From assembly GCA_030141605.1 (NCBI GenBank), contig JAQGDQ010000173.1, positions 161,001 through 221,000 of the forward strand: a DNA stretch of 60,000 bases. The letters run 5' to 3'. Source of the stretch: Tubiluchus corallicola (taxonomy: Eukaryota > Priapulida > Priapulimorpha > Priapulimorphida > Tubiluchidae). A program made the translations under genes and the position numbers. A model generated the notes under the pieces. That model did not search any database. It was not told the DNA's origin and worked only from the letters and a program-made list of their open reading frames with translations. Below are positions 1 through 10,509 of this stretch, in pieces (positions within the stretch are counted from its first letter, which is position 1; each line of letters begins with the position of its first letter).

Positions 1-65
1 TTTCGTGTATTTTATTGTCAAATTATTGTAAATTTATGGAGAAAAATAAAAAATTACTTACTTAC

Positions 66-166
66 CTCTAATCTGCGGATGATTTCTCGTAGAGGCAAGA
101 CTGTTTCGCTTCCACCAATATAACAAGAAGATGGTAGCTTGAATTGCTTGTCTAAGTCCGGCTCCT
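66..166 (-). CDS. OGDH: OGDH coding exon with EPDLDK and REIIRRLE motifs
   Basis: 101 nt, entering in phase 1 and leaving in phase 0 at a strong GTAAGT donor. Encodes [11 protein letters not shown], then [19 protein letters not shown], nearly collinear with vertebrate OGDH. This is the last OGDH exon inside the window. Confidence 0.92.
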
Positions 167-3100
167 CTGTAACACGCATGAACATACTGAACATGCAGGT
201 TGAACTTATTCTCATTCAGCCAAGTGGAATAATAATGTTATGAAGTTGCAGGTAAACACTTCAGTATATGAATAAAATGCAGTTGAACAGTTGAAGATTA
301 ATTGAAATTCACATTTATCAAAAAAAATAATAATAATGTGATAATAGTTATTTTGTTTTTCAATTAGTTGTGTTTTACACAAACTAAATAAAAGAAGCAA
401 AGCCAGGTTGCTTCGAACCAATATTAAATTGCATAAACTAGAATAAGTCAATTAAAACAACTTTAATCTAAGCCAGGGGTGTGCAAATTATCTGACTAGC
501 CGGGCCACATTAAACTTTCCCGCAATTCCTGCGGGCCACTGGCAGTTTGATCAAGGAGCCAAGTGCAGAAAGGCCTAATAACGATTTTTTTGCATCCCAC
601 CTGCGTACATCATTACTACTACACTCAAGATACTATTTTAGAAGTTATTAAAATTTATATTACAAACCATATATCTACTTTCAGGACAGATAGTGGTAAT
701 TTCATTACAATGCATATTAGTAAAGAGTGTATCACACAGTCTGTGTAGTACAGTGACATTAAGCTACAACCATCTTGTAAGGGTTAATGGCATCCGATCT
801 AGTAGAAAAAACTACACGCACTATCTTTGGGATCGTGGCACGGACTTCAGCTGGATACACTCAATTAATCACCGGGGCCGCACTTTCATTGACAAATCTC
901 TTCGCGGGCCGCACAAATTCTCTTGGCGGGCCGCAATTTGGACACCCTGCACTAAGCAGTGAGACAATGTTGTCACCCAAAAGTCACAAAGCTATATAAG
1001 CTTGCAGCAATATCAAACATTGCTAACTGTTAACTCTTTTATACAGCAGATAGAGCTACAGTCAACCCTCGTTAAACCGGACTAATTGGGGGGTGGGGGT
1101 GGGTGGTCTGGTTTAGCCGATTGTCCGATTTATCCGATATGCCTATATATGGTCTATATTACACAGGAATAATCACCTTAATAAGGCCTATATACATTGC
1201 ACTATATACTATACTGTATATTACTTTAAAATAGTTAACCTGTGAGGATAAAGAAATTATTGTACAGTTTAAATAAAAAATGGCTTCGGCCCGTCAATAG
1301 CTCGTGGTGAGTTGGTAGGCCGTGTTGTGTTTAGCGCTCCGGCTCGGACGGAAATCGGTCAGTTTCCTTTACCACGGATGACGTCCGTCTTATCCGATAT
1401 CCGGGCTAACGGGGTACGGTTTAACGAGGGTCGACTGTATTTGCTTTAAACATAACACTTAAAGCTTTATCAAAAAGCAATTAGTCACTTAAAGATAACA
1501 GTTATTGCGGAGTTACTGCAGAAAGTCAACAAATATTCAACTTTCTAAGTGTAAATTTAAAGCAAATTACGAGAAATAACCATCATACAAAGAGAACTAA
1601 ATCTATTTCAACATTACTACAGATACAATATAGGTTTCCATGTAACTCAAATTATAAATTTCAATCCAAAAAATCAAAACAAAAAAAGCTGGACTCACTC
1701 CACGTTTTCATCATGAATTCCAATTCTCGTGGCAATTCCTCAATAAAATGCGCACTGGTGATACCCAGGGGATCGAGATTAGCTAAATCGTGACCCCGCA
1801 CCTACGACAACCGAAATGAACAATACGACTACCACATTCAACAAAAACTAACTTTCCAAAATCCTTTCTTTTTTTTCTTCGGGAGGTTTCTCCCCTCTCG
1901 TAGTTCATCAGCTGCTCAGAAAGATGCAATTTCAAAAATTACAGGTAAAATCACATAGAACAGTTTGTGGTGTAGCTCTAGTCACCTGTTTGTGAATGTA
2001 CACCACAAGTAGTTATTTACACTAAATGTTTATAAAGTCAATATGCACACATTTGGATATCTGTCAAGATCTTAACTATATGTCATGGATGTCAGGTATG
2101 TTTATCAGTTTAATTTTTGTTTCTTAATTAGTAATTTTAGTAATAATTAGTAATTAACTACGGCCAAATCACGTTGAAAACACCGGTTCTGGTCTGATCA
2201 CTGAAGTTAAGTAACGTAGAGCCTGGTTAGTACCTGGATGGGTGACCGCCTTGGAATACCAGGTGCTGCAGGCTTGCGGGATGCCCACACTGTATTTCGA
2301 CACTAGGCGGAGGAGCTGCATAAGCAGCCAATGGCTAGAGTGCGGAGGAGGTCAAGTGACCCAACGGCCATGTGTAGAGGAGTAAACCTTCCAAATGAGG
2401 AGTGGAGCCGCGAAGACGGACCAGTGCAGCATGCTCACTGACTCCGCCAGCTCCTGCAGCCAACCTGGTGCCAAACGTATCGCTCCGCTTTCCTTTGGAC
2501 TACACCAGGGAGGAAGAGAGGGGGTTCCTGTTGTCTGGGCAACTCAGGATCTCCATACACCTTGCCCAGACATGCGCCCTGGAGAGGCCATTCCAGTGGT
2601 TCAAGGATCGTTCTGCTTAGCCACAGTCGACGCTGCAGCTCCATCAATTTGATCAATAACTGACTCTCTTGGCGCATGCTCCATTGTCTTCCGAGACAGA
2701 AGGATGCCAACCAATTAGTGATTTTACCATTTCTTCTAATTTAGCTTTTAATCCAGCCTCTTTATGCTTTTGTACCCTCTATTTTACTGACATTGTACAC
2801 ATTTACTTTATGTGTAGCTTTATCTGTATTTTTTTATTATTGCATCTTTCTGTGCAGCTGATGAACTCCAAGCGGACGAAAACTTTTGAAGAAAAAATAG
2901 ATAATTTTTGAGATTTATGGGCATTTTCACTTCTTCCATTAAAATTATGATGATGGCAAATCTCAGAAGAGCCTTATCTTATCTTAGTATCTATATATTA
3001 TTAACTTACTACATTATCTTATTTTCAAGCTGAAAACTAACTTTGATAATAATGAGAAGAGAAATTTAGAAAATAAACAATTTTATTTCTGCAATTGTTG

Positions 3101-6100
3101 TTTAAAAAATAATCAAATAACAAACTTAACTCACAATCTGAACAACCACTGTTGCCGTTAGCTCTCTAACCACGTCATGAAGTACAAATATCTAATTTTT
3201 TTAACAAATTTATCTGATTTTGAAGTACTTGAATGTAGAGAAAAAGCATAATGAAAAAGTGCTCGTCAAACGTGTTCAATGTTCATGTTTAAGTGACAGT
3301 AACATCAAATCTAAAAATTTGTCAGACACCGGTACTGGTCTGTCACAGGAAGTATGAAATTCGGAAAAATAACATATGTCTGAAACTATACATGCACACA
3401 GAGAGAGAACTTTTAAAGAATTATGCAAATTCCTAGCTATACACTAGCACTGAAGTGTTACACACAACAAATAAAAACACAAGTTGCTTGCTAAAGCGAC
3501 AACAGAGAACGCAAACAGTAAGTTTGTTAGCATACCATCGGCCCACAGCCGAGTGACCATCTTACTAAAAGGCGTATCACCACGAAGTGTCCCAATAGAA
3601 GAAGTGATACTCAGCGGATCGATGTGTGTTGCACGGTGACCATTTTGCTGCATTTACAAAATGTTTTTCATGCAAAATCAACTAAATCAGGTTACTGACA
3701 GTAACAATAAGGCACTTGTAACACACACAAGAAGCTAGCTGTTAGAGTAAGTGTTAACAGTTCACTCGAAGTTAGAAATGCAGTGATTGGTAGCAAGCAG
3801 TGCGATAATTAAATGTTAAGCAAGTAGGGCTGCAAGCATTTGTAAAATTTACAAACACAGCAAGATTGTGACAAAATGGTAAACAGTTGTAAATAATATC
3901 AAAGAATTTGAAGAATATGCCGACAATTTTAAAAGAGAGCAACAAGTTCCTTCGTGCCTAAAATTAACCCTTTCAATTCCACATTATTTTTTTAATAAGA
4001 AAAAAGTTTTTGGCTTGCTACTTTTGTTCAGTATGTCCATCTTGTTTACACATAATAATTATTTTTTTCTACTTGTGCCCGCGTGCTAAATATAGCCTGT
4101 ATCCCACGGGTTACGTTGGGATTCAATGGTTGCTAAACATGATAAAAAGCAAATGCTGATAATTTTTTAAAGTATTTAAGACATTTAGTATGCACGCTAT
4201 ACTGATCTGTACAAAGTCGTCTCTAAGGTACTGTACCTTGCGCAGTTTTTTATGTTATGTACATTTTCTAGTTTGCCATTTTATAACCATTTTTAGTCTA
4301 TTGTTATTGGCTTAAATCAAAATAACTATTAACAGATCAAATAACTGTCAGTTTTAAAATTTTATTAATTTTAAAGCAGAAAATATTCTCGTATCCAATG
4401 GGATACAACGGGTATGAAAGGGTTAATTTTGTAGCAAAAATTGTGACCTTAGTTTAAATATCTGTCTGCTTCCTAAAACTGGTACAATTTGTTTAAAATG
4501 TATAGCAAAATGAGATGCACTTTTATGTAGCAAACATTTTTAACTTTGGCCACGTAGAAGTTTTACAGAACTTTATAGTGTTTATCACAAGAACTTTTTC
4601 TCACTAAGTAGACAAAATTGCAATTCACCTGCTATTGAATATTTCATTTAAATCACATACCTGGTAAGCTCTAATTATAGCCTGTACAGCAAGGTGATCT
4701 TCTATGGCTCGTTTATCATATTGTATATCAGTTGATGATGCAACTGTGGATATTCTCTCATACACGTGGCTCTCATTCTCAGCCTCCCGGAAGAACGCAT
4801 CCAACGACTACATGGAAAAGATAAATAAAACGTCTGAAATGGGCAATCCCCGGGTATTCCGATGCTTACGCATACGACAATGTGAAATGATTTTACTCTT
4901 CTTCAAGGTGCTTACCGTTTAGATTCATTAGTAACAAAGATACCTAATTGCTTATGGGTGCTTTTTGTTCAGTTCAATTCAATTTCAATTTATTTATCTC
5001 TTTATAGTGTTACAATAAAACATGATTAATAAAAGAATCTCTAATAAGTTTTGAAAAATGGTTAAAATGTATAGAAAGATCTAGAACTAGAGAAAGGATA
5101 GCGAAAAGACTATAAAGTCACCTAGTCTGCTATCCTTTACCGAATATAGATAAAAAGATTTTTAGACACTGGTGGGCATTAATGTTATCAGTTTAATTTA
5201 GGAAACATTAGTAATTTTTAAAATTATGACATTTTCTATATAATCCAGAGAAAAGAATATACATGTAGTTTAATTAGCGGGCAACAAAATAAGGTCAATC
5301 TTGATTAAACTAAAAATTGCATTTAGATTTTATGTGAAATACAGGTCAAAATTGTTATGAAATGATAAAAACACTTTGGGTTAATAATGATATTAATCAA
5401 CAACAGGAGTTAAATACATTTTGATTTGAGTTCAACTTCATTATTTCTAGGCTTATTGATTAAGAACAAATCTACTGACTAGGACAATAATACTAAATAA
5501 TATAATTCTCAATATACTGATAAGACAAACATTTAGCTATACAGGTTTTTAGTAATTTTATAAAGGAGAGATAAGACTTGTGCAATCTGTGAACAACACC
5601 TAAATCTTTACTCATAAAATAGTATTGCAGTATGACTTTCGAGCAGCTGCACAACTGATTTTACGATTTAACTGAACAAAATAGACTATCCCGACTACAA
5701 TAACTCGATTCAGGAATCACGTCTAAAATCCCATATAGATTATTCGACTAACACAACATGCCATTAGATATTATTGTCGATGCTGTCATCCCATGCACTG
5801 TCATCAGTCGTTTCATTCAGATTATTCACAATATTCACAGTATTATTGTGATCTGGCGTGCCCCATTTTTCAGGATCGTTATTAAAGTTCTTCAAAAACG
5901 AGTCAAGAAGCGTCTTGTTTAATCGATCTTTCTGGGTTAAGTTTTTCTTAAAATCATATATATCGTAAAATGTTATATATATATTATATAACTGAACAAC
6001 ACCTACATTCTAGTAATTTTTTATGGAATATAAAAAAACATGCTAACCGTATTAACACTACTTCGGTCTCTTAGCCACGACTGATACATCTCTTCCATGT

Positions 6101-6260
6101 AAACTGCTGAAGTGCCATTAAGTGCTGATGAAATGTTCCTCTGGCACTGGAGCTGTAGCGACACATTCTTACTAAACGTACTTGCAAGAAGTGAAGGAAC
6201 GGCACGTCCATTTTTGGCATTTTGCAGCAGGGTAAGTATTACTTTACTTCTAGACATCAT
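66..6260 (-). CDS. OGDH: OGDH, E1 subunit of mitochondrial 2-oxoglutarate dehydrogenase (5' part, partial gene)
   Basis: Thiamine-diphosphate enzyme that decarboxylates 2-oxoglutarate in the TCA cycle, in the mitochondrial matrix. Five coding exons are visible on the minus strand: 6048-6260, 4661-4807, then either 3536-3647 or 1699-1801, then 66-166; the gene continues beyond base 1. The start is the double Met at 6260/6257, followed by a basic, hydroxylated leader that fits a mitochondrial transit peptide. Family motifs read in order: YMEEMYQSW (N-terminal helix), [22 protein letters not shown], a GH-x-A-x-x-DPL-x-I segment, EPDLDK (vertebrate ESDLDK, a proposed Ca2+-sensing site) and [11 protein letters not shown]. 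Spacing and order match animal OGDH and not DHTKD1, whose sequence differs here. The ThDP-binding core is outside the window. Identification is secure; the splicing choice is inferred from phase. Confidence 0.93.
474..949 (+). mobile_element. hAT-like non-autonomous element, copy 1
   Basis: Begins CAGGGGTGTGCAAATT and ends with an inverted, slightly diverged copy (CAATTTGGACACCCTG). Related to the copies at 25123-25597 (inverted) and 34079-34496. Flanks ATCTAAGC and CACTAAGC agree at 6 of 8 positions, a decayed 8-bp target duplication. The short open frames inside are not conserved coding sequence. It lies in the OGDH intron between 167 and 1698. Confidence 0.8.
1059..1437 (+). mobile_element. 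pogo/Tigger-like MITE, copy 1
   Basis: Terminal inverted repeats CAGTCAACCCTCGTTAAAC and GTTTAACGAGGGTCGACTG, flanked by TA on both sides (TA target duplication). Copies at 35492-35822 and 51745-52081 are in the same orientation. This copy keeps about 44 bp, at roughly 1270-1313, that both other copies lack. Confidence 0.85.
1699..1801 (-). CDS. OGDH: OGDH alternative exon B (mutually exclusive with 3536-3647)
   Basis: 103 nt, entering in phase 0 and leaving in phase 1. It begins [15 protein letters not shown], closer to the canonical animal OGDH motif than exon A, and ends FMMKTW plus one base completing Lys. Acceptor GTAG, donor GTGAGT. Joining it after exon 2 gives RAYQ-VRGH, the arrangement of known OGDH proteins. 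Confidence 0.85.
2156..2275 (+). ncRNA. 5S rRNA-like sequence (pseudogene or 5S-derived SINE head)
   Basis: About 120 nt collinear with eukaryotic 5S rRNA: CTACGGCCA near the start, GAAGTTAAGTAACG in the A-box region, GCCTGGTTAGTACCTGGATGG, and TGGGTGACCGCC in the C-box region, ending GCTGCAGGCTT. Several positions differ from usual 5S (for example CCAAATCACG where CCATACCAC is expected). No T-run follows the 3' end, so a Pol III terminator is missing. A 5S-headed SINE (SINE3 type) or retropseudogene fits better than a working rRNA gene. Confidence 0.75.
2276..2930 (+). repeat. probable body of the 5S-headed retroposon
   Basis: Directly follows the 5S-like sequence. Bases 2276-2710 are markedly more GC-rich than the surrounding intron. 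The part near 2858-2900 (GATGAACTCCAAGCGGACG, then AAAACTTTTGAAG) resembles the 3' region of invertebrate retroposons. The open frames at 2395-2710 on both strands match nothing I recognise. Boundary at 2930 is approximate. Confidence 0.4.
3536..3647 (-). CDS. OGDH: OGDH alternative exon A (mutually exclusive with 1699-1801)
   Basis: 112 nt, entering in phase 0 and leaving in phase 1. It begins [15 protein letters not shown], aligning with the GH-x-x-A-x-x-DPLGI motif of OGDH, and ends LWAD plus one base that completes Glu with the next exon. The acceptor is TGCAG and the donor GTATGC. Because it covers the same segment as the exon at 1699-1801 with the same phases, only one of the two can be used in a productive mRNA. 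Confidence 0.8.
3968..4422 (+). mobile_element. piggyBac-like MITE
   Basis: Flanked by TTAA on both sides (3964-3967 and 4423-4426), with termini CCCTTTCA and TGAAAGGG. TTAA duplication and CCC-starting ends are typical of the piggyBac superfamily. Inner sequences near 4090-4120 and 4390-4410 are partly complementary (ATCCCACGGG against CCAATGGGATAC). No transposase frame. Located in the OGDH intron before exon A. Confidence 0.7.
4661..4807 (-). CDS. OGDH: OGDH coding exon 2
   Basis: Encodes 49 residues, phase 0 at both ends. It starts with [10 protein letters not shown] and ends with [14 protein letters not shown], both family landmarks. Acceptor reads TAG and donor reads GTATGT on the minus strand. 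Confidence 0.92.
4971..5405 (-). repeat. Interspersed retroposon with CAATT-rich end, copy 1
   Basis: About 430 bp almost identical to 35983-36419; a third copy at 24055-24176 keeps only the CAATT-end part. The common end is the tract TTCAATTCAATTTCAATTTA. Conservation of that end with loss of the other indicates a 5'-truncated retroposon on the minus strand whose 3' tail is the AATTG repeat. No coding domain recognised. Confidence 0.65.
6048..6260 (-). CDS. OGDH: OGDH coding exon 1 (transit peptide and N-terminal motif)
   Basis: Encodes 71 residues, ending in phase 0 at a GTTAGC donor. The first ~45 residues carry Arg/Lys and Ser with almost no acidic residues, as expected for mitochondrial import. 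The end, from [12 protein letters not shown] on, matches the N-terminal motif of animal OGDH. Confidence 0.88.
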
Positions 6261-7437
6261 TGTGAAGCAATATAAACCCTAAAATACATATAATGAATAG
6301 AGCCTATTTCAAAAGATATTACCTACAAACAAAACTGCTATGTTTTATAATACAATTTATTATGTAGTTTGGATATAGTAACCAAGTTAATTTAACAAAA
6401 TACAAAAATCACAAGTGTGCCAAAATACAAAACCACATAACCAAGGAACAAATTAATTTTAAAAAAGGTCTCAAGCCATGACCAGTACGATTAGAAGATA
6501 TTGCTAATAGCCATGTGTGAAGTTCTTCCTGCTACGTAATGCTTCAAGTCTAAGCTGAAGTTGGAGAACTGCAATACTGGAATTATTCTCGCTGGCTTTA
6601 ACTACTAGTCGGCAGCACCTGGCTTCTTACTGAGGCGGGAAACCAGCTTTTGGGACTGGCCTATGTGACGTGGCTTTAATAAGTAAGATCTCACTAGTAT
6701 GGCGGCTAGTGGTGTTCTTTAACTCTGTTTGAGTTAAAAACCTATTGTGCTATTACATGTTGGTGGCAAATAATGATGACCTTCAGCTATGAGTCTGATG
6801 ATGCCAGTTTGCCTAGACACCTGTGCACAGGTTTGAAATATTAGTACAATTTGTGGAACTTTGAGGTACAACTATTAGATAGACTTCTCTACTAAAAGCT
6901 ATGGGAATGAACTAGCCTTTAAATGTTGCTGAGGTAGTAGCCCTCTCTACCATGCCAGTTATTTCCAGTAATAGCGCGTCAGCGATGGAACTGTTTTTCT
7001 AGTAACGCCCGTAGTACCGAACCGCTAGGCTGATTCATGACAAAGGACATAACCATTACCAGCGTTACGGTGTTACCTACGTATGGTGAGCTGCGTTGAA
7101 CTTATACATAGGCCTAGGCTCGCATTAAGAGACTCTAACCATGAACTCTTCAACAGACCGGACTGCCTCGCCATTGTTTATAACAAAGTGATCACATACA
7201 TTTGCTAACCAATAAGGAAGCTTGTGTTATTGTTATTGTTTTATTACATGTATAAATCTCTAAAACTAATAACAATCACTGTATGCATTGTATAATCTAT
7301 TCGTATATTAGCGTAATTTAAATTAGCAGTAAAGTCATGATTATAAAAGAAACACCTTCGTACTACCCTCTTGAGGTAATACGGGTACTACCGCCCCCGT
7401 AATTTTAAGACCTTGCCCGCTCATAGTGCGAATCTAG
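6261..7437. other. Upstream region of OGDH; no gene recognised
   Basis: No exon with splice sites could be supported on either strand. The OGDH promoter should lie here. Around 6480-7100 the sequence is somewhat GC-richer and repeat-like, possibly the 5' part of the LINE remnant that follows. Confidence 0.4.
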
Positions 7438-8569
7438 GTGGTCGAACTAATTAAATCTTCTACACCTATCTACAGTTCTTCACACCATGCTTTATCAACT
7501 CATGAAGAAGTCCAAGTCCTGGCAAGCAAACTTTCAAAATATGCTCCAATTAAAGGTTTATCAGGTAAAGTTGTAACAAATGCTTCAACCTTTTCTACCC
7601 AGATTGATTTTGCTAAATCTAACGCAGCATAAGTGTCAGAGGTGGAAACTCTAGAAAGGATTTCTTGTACTAAAGAAGTGGACCCACTAGCTGATGCAAG
7701 AAAGGCAGCAAGAGATACCTGGGTGACATGTTTGCAGCTGATACAAACTCATTCATGGCCGCATCTAATACCAAAAATCTAGAAAATACTGTTAATGACC
7801 ACCTTGTCAAAACTGACACCTGGCTAAAGGCAAATAAATTAACACTCAATTATCAAAAAACTAAATTTATTCTCTTTACGAATCACAGAACAAGTAATGG
7901 TGTAAATAATTTCCGAATTAAACTTAACAATATTAACATAGATCAATCAAATAAAATTAAATATTTAGGAATCCACATTGATGACAAGTTAAACTGGAAC
8001 TCACACATTCAACACTTAACATATAAAATAAGTAAAATTGCTGGCATTTTCTTTAAACTTAGACACTACTTAGATGTTCCAACACTCAAATTAGGATACT
8101 ATGGTCTAGTATTCCCTTATTTAGAGCATGAAATACTTACATGGGGATCTGCCAAAAAAACTACAATGCAAAATCTTACTGTTTATCAAAATAAAATTGT
8201 TAAGGCTATTTGCTTTGCTGGTCTCAGAGAACATGCAACTCCCTACTATAATCAATTGAAAATTTTAAAAATAAATATATATAAGCTAGAATTGGCCAAA
8301 TTTGTTTTAAATTTAAAAATAATATGCTGCCCCAACTGTTTAAAGGATACATGAGCGAATCTTCTGCTTTACACAATTATCAAACTCATTTTGCCTCAAA
8401 TAATAGTATGAGTGTAGTAAGATATAATACAAACAAAGCCCAGTGCTCTCTTAAATATCAAGGCCCCTATATCTGGAACTCTATTCCCCAAGAAATTAAG
8501 AACAAATCAATTTATTTTCTTATCAGTAAATATAAAGATAAATTAATATCTCAGTATTCATCTTTGTAG
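7438..8569 (+). pseudogene. Degraded non-LTR retrotransposon (LINE) reverse transcriptase C-terminal part
   Basis: The frame at 7728-8354 begins at the catalytic box of a non-LTR reverse transcriptase, here FAADT where active elements have [YF]ADD, so the first catalytic Asp of the pair is replaced. It continues with the thumb motifs TDTWLKANKLTLNYQKTKF and IKYLGIHIDDKLNW. A frameshift near 8330 moves the ORF2 C-terminus (KYQGPYIWNSIPQEIKNK) into the next frame, ending at 8569. The upstream stretch 7438-7727 has stops in all frames. Jockey/CR1-like by motif style; the clade is not certain. Confidence 0.8.
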
Positions 8570-9149
8570 ATCTATGATATGTTAAAAGTAGTCTAAATTT
8601 TTGTTAAACTAACTATAATTTAAATAACTACTATTTTCCTTACTTCCATTTAAGTTGAAATCCTTGTAGTTGAGCTAAATCTGTTATTTCTAATAAGTTT
8701 TTCTATTATGTGTAAATTAAATTCACTAATAATCTCAGCTGATGCTATTCAAATTGATATTGCATTTCATTTATTTAAATACTATATAAATTAAATACTA
8801 ATGAGCAATTCACAGTGAAGCCAGCTATTACAATGCTTTAGTAATTATGATACAGATAATTTGCGTCGTGCTGCACAAATTCTTCAGTAAGCATTACAGC
8901 TCAAATGTATGTTATGGAGGTAAGGTACACCAATTGTATATTTTAATATTTATGTAATCATCAGTGCTAATACTAAAGAATTTTAAGATACGTTTGCTTT
9001 CAACTCTTTTCTTCATGATTAAGCATACATGTTTACCCACTTTTGCTAGCTACAACTACAAGCAAAAACTTAAACTTTTTACTTTGTTTCATTGGTTCTA
9101 GGTCCTAATCATCATAATATTTAAATATCTTTAAATAAGTTTAACTTAT
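8570..9149. other. AT-rich intergenic sequence
   Basis: Likely LINE 3' untranslated remains at the start, then sequence with no recognisable feature. Confidence 0.3.
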
Positions 9150-9300
9150 GACTCACAGCCCTTTCGCCACCCTTTCACCACTAATCAATAATTACGTTTG
9201 CACTTTGTAATATTATTGACTATTGACAGTATTGTACAGATTTATAAATCACTTAGTTATGTGTTCTGCATTAAAAATGGTGATAAACTTACCTACTTTT
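9150..9300 (+). repeat. LINE-like 3' tail, copy 1
   Basis: Contains TTCGCCACCCTTTCACCACT and ends near AAAAATGGTGATAAACTTAC. A close relative is at 17185-17340 and a more diverged one at 52810-52975. The shared 3' end followed by different short repeats (ACTTACTT or AATAAAG) is typical of retroposon tails. Confidence 0.55.
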
Positions 9301-9480
9301 ATACCAAGTAGTCGTTCAAACGCAAAATAATGTGAGGTTAAGGTCGCACCAGATAGATAAGAATTGATTAACACATAACGACCAAAAATTGTGTAACCAG
9401 ATAAGAATTTACTGAGAAACGTCTATTTACATCCAGTCACTAACTGCTACTTGGTGTCAGCTAGATCAAAATCGTTGTAA

Positions 9481-9800
9481 ATTCAATTCAATTTCAATTT
9501 ATTGCCCAAATACATAATTTATAGTGCAGGCTTCTAAGGCAAAAAACGATGCAAGACATAAATGTCAAATAATACTTACATATAAAGTTGATTCATATAA
9601 GCTTTGTACAATAGGTTATTTCTAGTGATAGTAATTATAATTATTAACATTTTTGGTATAATTTGTATTAAAAAAAGAAAACAATTAATAAACTGTATTT
9701 TCTAATTATATAAACAAACATGTTTACATACATAGATAAAATATCTCAACTCTCAATTCAATTAAATTTCAGTTTATTTGCTCAAATATGTGGGAAAAAA
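9481..9800. repeat. Two further CAATT-type retroposon ends
   Basis: AATTCAATTCAATTTCAATT at 9481 and CTCAATTCAATTAAATTTCA near 9753 are each followed by TTTATT and a different unique sequence. They resemble the CAATT end at 4971 but belong to different or highly diverged elements. Confidence 0.35.
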
Positions 9801-10008
9801 TACATTGGGGGAAAATGAGCTACGATTTACTTTCAATGAATTAGCACATGAAAACATAAAAAAGTTTAATTAATAATTAACTAAGACCAATAACACGAAA
9901 AGCCTATAGATATTTGGATACACTAATCAAAGTAATATTATGTCACTCAGCCAACCAAAGTGATAATTAATAAGTAGTGTTAATTATAAATGGTCAGTAT
10001 ACCGTATT

Positions 10009-10509
10009 TAGGGTTACCATATTGTCTGAATTGAAAAACAGGACACTTTTTCGCACACTTGTAAGTAGGCAAAAATGAGCAGTCTAGGGTCTATTAAAAC
10101 AATGCAAAATAAAATGCAAATTATACAAATAGGCCTACATGTATTCTAATAGCAATACCAAATACAAACAAAATGGCTCCCGGAAGCTGGCGTCATTTTA
10201 AGTCGTTAGCGAATACGCCGGGTATCGACAGTGGTGTGAGTCATGTGACCCATAGTGATGTGCGCATCGCTTATTTTGTTCAGTAAATATATACACAAAG
10301 CTTTTACAAGGGTTGCATTTTGAGATGTTAGTCACATCTTATATTGAAAATGACCAGCTTTTCTTTGTCTCATACCATTGCATGCCCATCCATACATACT
10401 TACGAATTGAGGCAAACCCTGGACAAACTGCCAATTTTTTGAAAACCCTCCCGTACAGAGGCCCAAAAAGAGGGCGTGTCCGGGGAAACCCGGACGTATG
10501 GTAACCCTA
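10009..10509 (+). mobile_element. hAT-superfamily non-autonomous transposon with perfect 8-bp TSD
   Basis: Perfect 12-bp terminal inverted repeats TAGGGTTACCAT and ATGGTAACCCTA, flanked by identical 8-bp duplications ACCGTATT (10001-10008 and 10510-10517). The inner ends are GC-rich (GTGTCCGGGGAAACCCGGAC near the right end). No transposase frame is left. The perfect duplication suggests a fairly recent insertion. Confidence 0.88.

Noticed and set aside
2156-2275. Functional 5S rRNA gene
   Set aside because: No terminator T-run, several changes at conserved positions, and a single copy inside an intron.
2395-2710. Overlapping open frames on both strands in the GC-rich segment
   Set aside because: Lack of stops follows from GC content; no match to any family I know and it lies in a likely retroposon.
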